Assembly (NCBI GenBank): GCA_016748015.1
Contig: JAAOMT010000441.1
Span: 1-64,000, forward strand
Direction: 5' to 3'
DNA: 64,000 bases
Origin: Geosiphon pyriformis
Taxonomy: Eukaryota; Glomeromycota; Glomeromycetes; Archaeosporales; Geosiphonaceae
Shown here in pieces: positions 23,801 to 35,700 of the stretch (the stretch's first letter is position 1; every line of letters begins with the position of its first letter). The notes beneath the pieces were generated by a model. That model did not search any database, was not told where the DNA came from, and saw only the letters and a program-made list of their open reading frames with translations. The translations under genes and the position numbers were made by a program.

Positions 23801-25551
23801 TTTTTCGTTGCTTCCAATTTATTTCGATAATAAAGTGCAAGCCAATATTGTGAATTTAAATCTCCCGCCTCTGCTGCTTTTGAAAAATGGTCAAATGCTT
23901 TTTCTGAATCTCTTGTTGTTCCCCATTCATTATCATAACAAAGTCTAAGATTGTGTTGCGCCGTTGTATGTCCCGCCTCTGCTGTTTTTGAATAAAGTTC
24001 AAATGGTTTTTCTAAATTTTTTGTTGTACCACTTCCATTAAGATAACCATTCCCAAGATTGTATTGTGTGTGTATATGTCCCGCCTCTGCTGCTTTTGAA
24101 GAAAGTTCAAATGATTTTCTGAATTTTTCATTGTTCCCATCCATTATCATAACAAAGTGCAAGATTGTATTTTGCGTCTAAATGTCCTGTCTCTGCTGCT
24201 TTTGAATAAAGTTCGAATGATTTTTCTGAATTTTTTGTTGTTCCCCATCCATTATCATAATAAAGTGCAAGATTATATTTTGCCTCTAAATGTCCCGCCT
24301 CTGCTGCTTTTGAATAAATTTCAAATTCTTTTTCTAAATTTTTCGTTGTTCCCCATCCATTATCATAACAATTTCCAAGATTGTATTGTGGGTCTAAATG
24401 TTCTGCCTCTAATGCTTTTTCTAAATTTTTTGTTGTTCTACTTCCATTATCATAACAAAGTGCAAGATTGTATTGTGGGTCTAAATGTTCTGCCTCTACT
24501 GCTTTTGAATAAAGTTCAAATGGTTTTTCTAAATTTTTCGTTGTTCCACTTCCATTTAGATAACCATTCCCAAGGTTGAATTGTGCCATTGTATGTCCCA
24601 CCTCTGCTGCTTTTGAACAATGTTCAAATGATTTTTCTGAATTTTTTGTTGTTCCCCATCCATTATCATAACAAAGTGCAAGATGGTATTGCGCCATTGT
24701 ATGTTCCGCCTTTGCTGCTTTTGAAAAAAGTTCAAATGCTTTTTTCTGAATTTTTCTTTATTCCCTATCCATTTGAATAACAAAGTGCAAAATTGTATTG
24801 TGCCATTATATGTCCTGCTTCTGCTGCTTTTGAATAAAGTTTAATGCTTTTTCTGATTTTTCGTCGTTTCTTCTCTATTAGCATAACAAGCTGCAAGATT
24901 TCTATGTGCTTTTAAATCTCCAGCCCCTGCTGCTTTTGAATAAATCTCAAATGCTTTTTTCTCCTTTTTTGTCGTTCCTCTTCCATTAAAATAAAAAGTT
25001 CTGAGTTTGAGTTGTGCCATTGTATATCCTGCCTCTGCTGCTTTTGAATAAAGTTTGAATGCTTTTTTCTCATTTTTTGTTGTTCCCCTTCCATTTGAAT
25101 AGCAAAGTGCAAGACTGTATTGTGCCGTTGTATGTCCTGCATTTGCTGCTTTTGTATAAAGTTCAAATTCTTTTTCTCGATCTTGTGAAGTACCAATTCC
25201 ATTATTATAACAATAGCCTAAAAAGAATTTTCCAAAAGAATCTTTTGCATTCGCTGCTTTCTGAAATTCTAAAAAAGCTTTTGTTAAATTAGGAATAGTT
25301 CAAATCCCATGTTCTAAAGAAAAGCCGAGCAAGATATAGTCTATCAGGCGCTTTGAACTTTTATTGATCAAGCAATTGAATAAGTCTTCAGGTTTTTTCT
25401 GATTGTGCTCAAGATATTTTTTCACCAAGTCAGCAACTTTTGAATATTCACTAGCTGAAAAATTGGCCAAATTTTCTTTGATGACAATTAATGCTCCTTC
25501 AAGCCATTCGAGGGATGAAGTTGCGTTTTCAATTGATGAAGTTGAAGACAT
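20855..25551 (-). pseudogene. Sel1-repeat / zinc-ribbon / protein kinase gene, multiply broken
   Basis: Read from ATG at 25551 on the minus strand: an ~80-residue N-terminal helical region (YSKVADLVKKYLEHNQKKPED), about 26 Sel1-like repeats (25290-22330), a Cys-rich ribbon (CLKC, CPFC, CPEC, WCKSC; 22235-22030) and a kinase domain. The kinase shows the glycine loop LGTGGFGIIKEG (about 21850-21885), VALKYL lysine, catalytic loop HGDLHPENILV, IADLRF in place of DFG, and YLAPE (21551-21021). Ribbon plus kinase is a common Rhizophagus architecture. Sel1 repeats scaffold protein complexes. Lesions: stops at 25300, 23326, 22312, 21844 and 21639; frameshifts near 24750, 24128 and 21023; a deletion near 24842. 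An intron-like GT...AG interval lies at 21656-21720. Two adjacent genes (Sel1, then kinase) rather than one fusion remain possible, but the stop at 22312 is in frame with both sides. Confidence 0.8.
22330..25290 (-). repeat. Sel1-like repeat array, about 26 units of ~108 bp
   Basis: Each unit encodes about 36 residues. The recurring core is GWGTTKNSEKAFELYSKAAE, followed by AGHTMAQYNLALCYDN. A longer variant unit containing DVGNPSPQTNRK occurs three times (about 22555, 22975 and 23775), each time in the same local order of neighbours. The array therefore grew partly by duplication of blocks of about 420 bp and not only by single-unit steps. Confidence 0.85.
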
Positions 25552-27494
25552 GATTTTTGTAGCAACACAAATGAATTATTAAACTTTCAATATTTTGGAT
25601 GGGTAAAGGATTTTAAAGAGTTTGTCTTGCTAATAAATAAGGATTTTAACCTTTAATCAAATTCCTGAAAAGCCTAGGCCTTAAAGAAATCTGAAACGCT
25701 AGAAAAAACTGAAAATAGACACCCCTCATTTACATTGGTTAAACGGGTAAAGATGCAAAAGGTGTAAAAAGACTAACTATGATAAATTTTCTAAATGCAT
25801 AATCTAATTCTAAGATTACAGATGGTCTTCATTAGCTCTAGCCGGCTTAGTGATACAAGTTTAATATTATTTCCTTTGATCTTGGATTTCAGCGAGTCGA
25901 TAAAACCAATTTAATTAATTAGTTATTCCGAAACTGCCCCATGATTTGTTTTAAGAAAATTATAAGCCTCGATATTACCTTGATATTCACATTAAATTAA
26001 AATTTTCAAAATTATCATCTTTGTATTTCACTTGGCAAATATTTTGTATAAACTTTTTTAGGAATTTTGTAGCATATTGGTTGATATTTGAAAAATTTAT
26101 ATAAAATCCAATTACAAAAATTAAGCCTTGTATATCTTTCCCTTGAGATTATGTATAATTGCTTTAAATCCATTATAAAATTTGATGCATTCAGCATTAT
26201 TTTATTGAGTAAAAATATTTTGGTTTTAATGAAAAAATTGGTAAAATTCACTCGAAGAAAGAAATTGAGTATATTGAAGCCTATAATGTAATTTTCACCA
26301 AGTGTATTAATATCTAAGTACTAAAATATGGAGAGATGAATCCATAAAATTTGTGATTCAGTCAAAACTAAAGGCTTAAATCAAAATTTATGACTTATTT
26401 AGCCTTGAGGCTTTGAAGTTTTACAGCAAATCATTCTTATTTAAGATTCTTATAGTATTATGTATAATTTTTGTTTTTCTTGTGAGTTTTTGTTTTTATA
26501 TGAAAGATTTTGAAACTTTGAGTCTGAAATAACTATTAAATAATTAAATATTAAATAAACTGACTTAAATAATAAAAACTAAGACTTTCATATTTATTTG
26601 CTTTTAAATTTCAAGATGTTTATTACATAATTATTATATTGTTAAAATATATAATAAAAATTTGGAAATTTGAATTTTTTTTAAAAATAAAAATAAAATA
26701 TGTTTGTTGTTAAAATTGTTTGAAAGAAATATAACACCAAATAAAAATAAAATTATAATTATAATTTTTGAAGTTCTAAGATTGTGTTAAAAACAACAAT
26801 ATAACATAAAAACTCAAATTTTCTTTTATTAATTGTATTTTTTTAAAATATTATTTTTTTAAATATTTTAATACTTTTATATTAATTTTAATTTTAATTT
26901 TAATATAACAAAAAAAAGTTATAATTATAAATGAAAAGAATTCAAAATTCAAACAAACCTTATTATATTCATAAATATATTTTTAAATCTATGCAATTAG
27001 AAAAATATCTTGATTATAAATTGTTAAATTTTTAAAAGTCTAACAAATTGAAAATATTTTGTTCTAAAGTAATTTTTTATTTAGAATTTTTTTAATTATG
27101 TTATTAATATTTTATTTTACGGCTCATTTATTTTTATTTCTTAATTATATAATTATGTTGTTTTTAAATTAGATAATCATATATATATTCTACTTATAAT
27201 ATGACTTATAATGTATTAATATAATTTTTACTTGGTTTTTTAATATTTATTTGTATTTACTTTATTCTTGACTTTTTTTATTTTAGTTTAAACTTTGTTT
27301 GTTTTCAGTTTTAGAAACTTTTAATTTACAATAGTTAAAATTCTTTTTAAAAATGGGTTAAAATTTTTACAAACGATTCAAAATTTTAATTAAACTGATT
27401 TAATGAGAATATTTCAAGTTTTTACATATAAATTTATATAATAATAATAATAATAATAAACCAAATTATAATTAAGCATTAAATCCGGATAAAA
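25552..27494. other. AT-rich intergenic region upstream of the Sel1-kinase pseudogene
   Basis: The 5' flank (25552-25950) has near-average composition and may be the old promoter. Beyond about 26300 the sequence is very AT-rich. Overlapping short open stretches at 26015-26291 on both strands are not recognisable. Confidence 0.5.
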
Positions 27495-27842
27495 TTTTTT
27501 AATTCAATAATATTGTTTAATAAAACCTTTTAGCAGTTGACTAATTATTATAACATTATCAAAAATAGATATATAACTTTTTTGTTTTATTTTCATAACC
27601 AAACAATTATATTAAATTCTTTTTAGAGTAAAGTTTTTTTTTAATATTATTCATAAAATTTATTTATATGACTAATTTCATCAAAAACGAAAAATTTTTC
27701 AGAAAAACTGACTTCCCTACTAATAATTTAGAAATTTCTTTGTCCAATTTGCAAAAAAAAATATTTTAAAACTTAACCTTCACCAATTTCATTTAACTGT
27801 TAGAAGGTAGAGGGTAATAACGAAATCGGTAACAGGAAATAA
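27495..27842. repeat. 348-bp direct duplicate, copy 1 (contig end)
   Basis: As far as I can read, it is identical to 27863-28210, the block directly after the N run. Its position on both sides of an N gap indicates an unmerged contig overlap and not a biological duplication. Confidence 0.9.
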
Positions 27843-27862
27843 NNNNNNNNNNNNNNNNNNNN
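27843..27862. other. Assembly gap (20 Ns)
   Basis: A run of exactly 20 Ns. Confidence 0.99.
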
Positions 27863-28210
27863 TTTTTTAATTCAATAATATTGTTTAATAAAACCTTTTA
27901 GCAGTTGACTAATTATTATAACATTATCAAAAATAGATATATAACTTTTTTGTTTTATTTTCATAACCAAACAATTATATTAAATTCTTTTTAGAGTAAA
28001 GTTTTTTTTTAATATTATTCATAAAATTTATTTATATGACTAATTTCATCAAAAACGAAAAATTTTTCAGAAAAACTGACTTCCCTACTAATAATTTAGA
28101 AATTTCTTTGTCCAATTTGCAAAAAAAAATATTTTAAAACTTAACCTTCACCAATTTCATTTAACTGTTAGAAGGTAGAGGGTAATAACGAAATCGGTAA
28201 CAGGAAATAA
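27863..28210. repeat. 348-bp direct duplicate, copy 2 (contig start)
   Basis: It repeats 27495-27842. The true sequence probably runs from 27494 through one copy to 28211. Confidence 0.9.
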
Positions 28211-28233
28211 AAGAGAAGGAAAAAATAAACAAA

Positions 28234-28422
28234 ATGTCGGATGAAAAGGGTGATATGTAAAAACTCAGGAAGAAGACTTGAGCTAAATCATATAAAAAAC
28301 GGTTGAATTTTGAGGAAAACCGTGTAAAAGAATTAAGCAGAACACAAATAAATATTAGTAAAAGACGTTATTTTAATTTTCTGCAGATCCATGAATTTCT
28401 TGTTAAAATAAATGCAAAGTAA
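28234..28422 (+). pseudogene. Small broken ORF, function unknown
   Basis: ATG at 28234 sits in a good fungal context (AAACAAA before it) and opens MSDEKGDM. In-frame stops follow at 28258 (TAA) and 28279 (TGA). The same frame then stays open for 46 codons, rich in Lys, Arg and Glu (KKRLNFEENRVKELSRTQIN), to TAA at 28420-28422. Composition and the highly charged reading frame argue for a former coding exon. I do not recognise the family. Both early stops could come from single C-to-T changes (CAA, CGA). Confidence 0.45.
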
Positions 28423-29574
28423 TAAATAGAATGACTTTTTTTGAACATGAAAAAGAGACTTGGGTGCAGCCTTTCAAAATATCTTTTTGATGGACTAATT
28501 AACACTTAAATATAAATATAATATTTTCTAACCATATTTTAATAGGCTAAGATTGTTCAAATTTGTTTGAAATAATAATTTTTTTTTACAAAACAATAAT
28601 ATTATGTTAAAAATTTGTTATTATTTTAAAAGATGGTTTAATAAAAATAAAAGTATCGGTAAAATAATATTAAAATTTATAAATTATTTAAATATAAAAA
28701 GTTTAAATCAAATAATTTTATTGCTTGTATTTTTTCTACATATCTACTTATGTTTTTATTCAAATTATAAATTCAAAAACAGACTTGCATATTGCTCCTA
28801 AAATAATTTATCGGTAAAAATTATAATAATATTGACAAATAAAAACTAAATAATACAATTATTTAGTTTTATTTAATTTTTAAATAAGAATAATAATTGT
28901 CTTTTTATCCAAGTAATTTATTATTGCATAGACATTTAACGATTTAAAAATATATATATATATATTATTATTTTTTCAAGTTTTTTTAATAATACTGTTT
29001 TATAATAGATTAACTAAAATTATTATATATTGCTATTAAGCTGTCATTTTGTTTTTTGAAAATCAATTATAAAATATTGCACAAATTAATTAGATAAGTT
29101 TAATAAAACTTGTTAATTATTCAATTGAGAAAACTTTTTAAAACAAATATACTGTATTATTTCAAATTCCAAATAAAGAAATATAGTTTATATCATTAAG
29201 AGCTTGAGTAAAAGAATATTAACAACCTTTTTTATAAAGAAAATTTTAACATTTTAAGCACAAAGAAAAAAATGAAATTATTATATTAAAGAAAAGATTA
29301 TTATTTAAACCAAAATGGAAAGTTCTTATAAGTAAAGTTAATAAACATAAACTTGAATTTTTCAATTTTTCAATATATAAAAATTACGAAATTCTCAAGT
29401 TTTAGGTGATTTCATATCAATATTACAATAGCATTTCAAAAAAAGAACTTTACATTACAATCTTATTTAAACACAATAAAAAAATAAAATATAACTTATA
29501 TGGCAAACAAAATATGTAATTTCAAAAAGTCAAAGGCTTTACTTATTAATTTTTTAATATTTTTTTAATGCTTT

Positions 29575-29760
29575 ACTGTGTAGTCCAACCACCATCTGTG
29601 TACTTAAAACTTATACATGTTCTACAATAAATGCAGCTCATGCACTTTCTACATGTGACCAGCCGTCCAAGCCAATCAAGCTAGAAACTGAGTCCAAAAA
29701 TTTTTGCCTAAAATATCTGACGCCGTGTACGCCAGTTTTCTCAACCACAAAATCCTATAT
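29575..29760. repeat. Dispersed repeat patch, possible LINE 3'-end remnant
   Basis: This short island is less AT-rich than the surrounding desert. It contains the motif ACATGTGACCAGCCGTCC with a following CCAATCAAGCTAG block, shared with 20300-20340 and, in decayed form, with 32825-32860. I read it as a 5'-truncated LINE fragment or an unrelated dispersed repeat. Confidence 0.4.
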
Positions 29761-31117
29761 TAATATTTGTTTTACAAAAATTGAGTCTACGTCATCAATT
29801 AATCTATCTCTTTCGTATTCTGTCTTTTAATATAAATTTTAAATTGTTAACTAAAATAATAAAAGACTTGGATAAATTTCAAATTTTTTTTGACATATAA
29901 ATAAAAATAAACTTGAATAATATATTGTTATAAAAAAATTAGAATCAATCGAAAATTTAATATAAAATCTTATTTTGGCAAATTGAGTCATTATATATTT
30001 AATATAACAAAATTTCAAATCTACAATTAATAAAATATTTTGAAGTTGTTTATATTCAAATTTGTGTATTCAAATGGTTTTTTATAAGTTAAATCAAATA
30101 ATATATGTTTTCTTAAAATTTAAATAAATTTATCTATTAAAAATTACAAATTATCTACTCAAAAAAACCATTATTTATTCTTGTAACCTGTGGAATTCGA
30201 AGTCTTTGTAAATTCGAAACAAATCAAGGCAAGAAAATTAAACAGGTGAAAAATTTTATAAAAATGTAAATATGAGAAAACTGTAGCAATTATTGTGATT
30301 TTTAAAAATTAAACTAGTATTTTTATAGGTTTAAATTTGAATATCATAATATTAAAATCTTATGAAAAAAACTGATTCATGAAATATAAACCATAAAATC
30401 AATTTAAATAATTTATATCGGTAACAATAAAAAAAAACGTTAGCTAATAAAAATGGTTTTAAATACTTAAAAACTAAGTTCTTAATTTATAAAAAATAAT
30501 TAATAATCAAATTTTTTTTGATTAATTAACTTGATTTTGAAATTAATGATAATCTTTTTGTAATAAATCAAACCTTAACAGATTTTATTTGTTGTAGATT
30601 AAATTGGTTTTTTTTAATGTTTATAATATGGTGAATATAATTATAGTAAAGTTTGTATTTAACATATTTTTTTTTTGTTAAATGTTTTGATTTTTCATAA
30701 TATTGCAAATATATATATAAAATAATCCATATTTTACTATTTGTATTTATTAATTATTGAAAAAATTATCATAAAAATTGAAAAATTAAAAAAATTAATT
30801 AATTTATTATTAATCAATTTAGTTCAATAAAAATTAAATACATATATAAAAATTTTATAATATTAATAATAATTTCGATTATAAAAAATACATATATTTA
30901 TGTATATATTTTTTGTTTTAACAAAATATAATTCTTTTGATTTTTACATAAGTTACAAATATATAATAATAAATTCAGATTATGTACTTTTTATATATAA
31001 CTAATTATCTGAATTTACATTAATAAATATTATTTATTTAATAAATCAAATAAATTTATTGTTTTTATTTATTTAAATACTTATTAAATACTTAATTATT
31101 ATAAATATATTTTATAT

Positions 31118-31180
31118 ATAACATATTGCAACAAAATCAGACAAAGTAATTATGTAAAATAAAACAGTTAAAAAAATTTT
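31118..31180. repeat. Tc1 terminal-repeat-like remnant
   Basis: ACATATTGCAACAAAATCAG, then ACAAAGTAATTATG and an AAAACAG block, parallels the Tc1 end at 18871-18920. No partner end or transposase could be recognised nearby, so this is at most a decayed fragment. Confidence 0.3.
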
Positions 31181-33856
31181 AAAATTTAAAATTTTTTTTA
31201 TTATATTTATTTATTTTAAATAAAGTCATAAAAAACCAATTTTGGTGTTATAATTAAAAAAAAATTATTTGCAAATTATATTTTATATAATTGGTATTGT
31301 GATTAAATAAAAAAAAAGATTGATAATTAATAACTAAAACAATTAATGCTTTAAACAAAACAATATTTACAGCTATATTAATATTTTTTCGTTAAGTACC
31401 AAGAATAAATATATTTTATTGTAAATAATCTATTTTTTTGCTAATAATTCTGTAAACTCAATAAAAATAACTTAGAAAAACAGCATAAACAAATTTCTAA
31501 AAAGTTAAATTTATTTATAATTTTTATATTATACTTAAATTTTTTTTTTGTTTAAAATATTTAATACAATAAATTAATACAAAGTTTGATACATTAAGAA
31601 AAAGCTAAATATAAACATAAATATGTTTTAATTTCTGTATAATTTTGGCATAAGTTTTTTTGGTTTAAATTTTTGATTTTTAGTTTTTTTTTGCTTGTTT
31701 TTTCTATTGAATTTCTTTATTTATATTATATTTTTGTTATTGTTATTGCTTTTTTTAATGTTTTTTTTAAAAAATAATATTATTAATAAAAGCAATAATA
31801 ATCTTATAAAATTTTATATTAAATATATAAAATATAATTTTAAATTATTTTTAAAGCTATTCTTAATAAAATCAAAGATTTTAAAACAGTTTATATTAAT
31901 AAAAATAGGTTTAAAAATTTTAGTATGATAATAAACATTATAATAATATTTGGGTTTATTTTTAAAAAAAAATGGTTTATAATTATTAAAAATAGATTTA
32001 TTTATTTTTAAGAATTGAAATTTAATTTAAGCAATAAAAATACAATAATATTATTAAAATTTTATTTTTTTTTATGTAGTTTTATTTTAATTTTATTCAA
32101 AAAATATTTTTAGTCTTATTTAATAAATTTGTATTCTTAAAAGTTATAATAATATTTGTAAAATTTATTATAATTTCTTAATTTTTTAGTTAATAGTTAT
32201 TTAATTTAACTTTAATTATTAAAGCTTTTATATAAAAACTTTAATATATTAATTAAGTTTTTAAATTATAATACAAAAATTTTAGTTTGTGTTTTTATGT
32301 TTAAATAATTTAAAGTTAATATTTTATTAATATAAACTTAATAATATTAATTTTGTCTTTTTTATTTTATAATTTAACTTAATAAATAGTTTTTAAGTTT
32401 TGTTTTTTTAATAGATATATAATTTATTTGTTAATAAAAATTAATTTTTATATAAATAAAAATTTATAAAAATACATAAATAATTTTATTTAATTTATAT
32501 CAAAAAATATTTTAAAAATAATTGATTTGTTTGTTTTTTATTTTATAAAAATTAATAATTTAGTTTGTATTATTTATAAAATATATTATATATATTAATA
32601 ATAATTAAATTTAATAAACAAAAGTTTTATTATAAAATAATAATAAAAACTTTAAATAAAAAATCAGAAATAATTATAATAATATTGATTAGTATAATTA
32701 GTAATACATATATAAAATATAAAATTTTAAAAATTAATAATTTTTTTATTATTATTATTTAATAAATACAGTTTAGTAACTATCTAGTATACAGAATCAA
32801 ATTAAATACAACTTATATGTTTACTATATATGACTAGTTATTCAAGTCAATTTAGACAATACTATATATTTATATATATAATCAAACTATTATTAATACC
32901 AGAAAAAAAAACACAAAATAAATACTTACTAAAACTTACTGTTATTGATTCAATAATACTTAGCATATAAACTATTCTATCTAATAAACTCACATATAAC
33001 TTATCAATAACTACAAACATTATACTATTATTACTTATCAATCTAATTTTCTCTGTTTTAAACTTAAATGTGGTCTTAACAAACTATATTTCTTAGTAAT
33101 AAAAATTAATCAAATGACAAAAAAAACATATCAGCATAGAAAATATTTTTTTATTATTATTATGTATTATCAAAGCATTTTTAAATTAATTTCTTATAAC
33201 AAAACTTTTACAAAGCATTATGTACAATCTAATATCAGAAAGACAAAAAAAAAAAACCACAATATAAAAAAAAATACAGATATTTTATTATTAATTAAAA
33301 TTAATTAAAATTTAATATAATTCATAATTAAATTTTTTATCAGTCTGTATTTCTTAAACACACAAATAAATGATTCAAAAATTCCATTTTTCCACAAGAT
33401 AAACAAAAAACACTTGAATAAAATCTGTTATATAGCTATTTATAAATAGCAATTAAGAGTTTTTTATAAATAATTTTTATCATATAAATCCTAAAATTAG
33501 TCATAACTTTGTTAATAGAATTAGCAAGCATATAAAAATTAAAATGCCAAATTAAAGCAGTTTAAATCCAGTTAACAGTATAAACAAAAAAGTCAACAAT
33601 AATTTTAGTGTTAGAACCTACTTTCTAATATCTTAAACAAAATATTATGTATTATTAAATACAATCATATGATCAGCCACCAAATATTGTTCTAAAATTT
33701 TAATAGAAAAAATAAAAAAGAATGAGTAATAGTTTTAGCCAGCTTATTAGCTTAATTATTTTTAAAAACATTTAAATAACTCTTAATTTTTAATTAGACT
33801 ATTTTTAAATCTTTGTTTTTTATTAAATTAACAATATAATATCTTTTCAGCCAACA

Positions 33857-34120
33857 CTAATTGTAAAAGTTTAGCTTAAACAAATTAAGTTCCAAAATAC
33901 ATGTATTAATAGCTGCTTGACTGTTCAGATACAAAACCACTATGTTAAAAAAAGACACATATTTTAATGTTAAAACAACAACCTGTATCTTAGTTAATAT
34001 AAAAAACATTATTTTAAAAACTTTAATACCTATACTCATATCTATATTTAAGAAATAAACAGCTGTTTTATTGATTATTCTTAATAAGTCTAAATTTTTA
34101 AGTAAGCTATCTGTGTACAT
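33857..34120 (-). pseudogene. LINE RNase H domain, decayed
   Basis: RNase H removes the RNA strand of the RNA/DNA hybrid. The segment opens with the YTD motif (MYTDSLLKN, where the family has YTDGSLRN). It contains AVYFLN, LTKIQVVVLTL (where the family has a conserved Glu and helix), and YLNSQAAINTC, where the family has DSQAAIDAC. Two Asp positions thus read Asn. Downstream, on the same strand, a KLAKTITHS-like block fits the end of the domain. The segment is open for 87 codons but flanked by stops. Confidence 0.7.
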
Positions 34121-34865
34121 ATTAAAAGCATTAATTCAAATTTCATGTAAAAAATTTTTAATCAATCCAAAATTATCTGAATTTAGAATATTATAAGACA
34201 TTAAGCTTAAAACATCTATTTTATTCTTAACAACAGAACTTAATCTATTCAAAAAATCAGATACAACAACAAACTAAGATAAAACAAAATTTCTTAAATC
34301 TAGTTTTTTTACCAATAAAATGTTTTTTAAGTTATGAATACACTATATTTGTCCAAAAATTTGTTACTAAAAGCAATCCCAAAATGTCTTAAAGAAACTA
34401 CTGTCTTGTAGTAAACTGTTTTTTCCAAGATATCAGACATTAAAAACCTGTTTGGACTGCAAAACACTTGCAAAAAGTTGTTTGTCAATAACATTTTATT
34501 ATCCAAAAAAAATTTTATTATCTTAGCAAAAAAATTGTTTACAAAACTAATCTTAAATCTAACAGAATACTATAAAAAATTGGCTAGAACCTATCTCAAA
34601 GTCTGCAAATCTAAAAAACAATAATTAAAAAAATAACCAAGAATATTTATAAAATTAGCAAACAGAACAATAGAAGTTATTTTATTCTTAGTTTATAACT
34701 ATTCAAAAATTTTAAACCATACAGTATTGAATAGTACAAAGCTTTATTAAGAAAATTTCTAGACAATTTAGCTTTTAATCTCAAATTTTTTCTAATTAAA
34801 ACATTCTATTTACAGCAAATATTAATTAAAATAAAATTAAACTATATACAATAACTAACTATAGG

Positions 34866-35700
34866 CTATAAGACAACAAAGACCAAATAACAAAACTGCT
34901 TATCTGAAATTGTTTTTTTTAATACTACATTTACAAAAAACCTAATATTTAAATAAGTTTTGGTCACACCAGATTTAAAAAAACTTTTAATAGAAAGAAA
35001 AATTCTTAAGTAACAGTATGATTTGTTTTTTTTAGTAATTAATATAAAACACTTACTGATTTTTAAGCAAATATCTTTAACTCTTTGGTTAATAAGAATG
35101 ACTATTGTCTTATTATTATTAATTAAAATATTATTAATCTTAAAAAACTTACTGATAATATTTAAAATGTATTGAGTTAAAATCTGGCTATTTTCTATCC
35201 AAATAGTGTTATTAATAAAAGTTTTAGTTGTAAAAAAAAAAGTTTTCTTTCTTGTATTTTTTATCTTATTAGTTTTGGCCACAAACTTTATATTAATATG
35301 GTAATTATATAAATGTTTATGTTTTTTAACTTTATACAAAAAAAAATTATAAAAAATTTTCCAAAAGAAAAATAAAAAAACTTCACCTTGGCTTAATCTA
35401 TTATATATATGATAATCTTTTAAAAAACCAAAATCAGTTATTATTTTATTAATTCTATCTTAATATATGTTGTCAAAAAAATTAATAAATTGCTTATATA
35501 TTTTAATATATTTTAAGTTGTTTTTTAAATAATATCAGCCAACCAAATTATATGCTTTGTACATGTCTTGTAAAACCAACCATAATTTTCTGTTTTTTTT
35601 TAATATATCTTTAATAACTAAGCCAATTGCAAATACTGAAAACCAAATTAATATATCTTTTAATACTAAAAAATTATTTTTTTAAAGAACACCAAATTTG
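34866..35700 (-). pseudogene. LINE reverse transcriptase domain, decayed
   Basis: Upstream (about 35700-35380) the minus strand reads LVLQDMYKAYNLV, the RT block with the first catalytic Asp, then DRINKIITDFG and SQGEVFLFF, the finger and palm blocks. The 157-codon open part (34866-35339) contains VAKTNKIKNTRKKTFF, then FINNTIWIE at 35208-35219, where the family has FVDDTIWI. Both active-site Asp residues of the FxDD motif have become Asn. Next come a NNKTIVILINQ block and a YLRIFLSIKSFFKSG block, as in the family. The AT-driven substitutions change many codons without moving the frame. Confidence 0.75.

Larger units (their letters stand above)
28423..32744. other. Very AT-rich gene desert
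   Basis: Apart from the LINE-tail-like patch at 29575-29760 and a Tc1-terminus-like patch near 31120-31180, I see no recognisable feature. Open stretches (28604-28801 and 31695-31928) are Ile/Leu/Phe/Lys/Asn-rich, as expected by chance in such DNA. Confidence 0.6.

Noticed and set aside
22356-24780. Several plus-strand open frames of 65-140 codons, Leu-rich and repetitive
   Set aside because: They are antisense shadows of the Sel1 repeat array, which explains their ~108-bp periodicity.
27495-28210. Biological tandem duplication or LTR pair around the N run
   Set aside because: The two copies appear identical and sit exactly at both edges of a 20-N scaffold gap, which fits a missed contig overlap better.
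31695-31928. 77-codon hydrophobic open frame (Phe/Leu/Ile/Lys) as a membrane protein gene
   Set aside because: It lies in DNA of extreme AT content, where TTT/TTA/ATT/AAA codons give such frames by chance. There is no homology or context.
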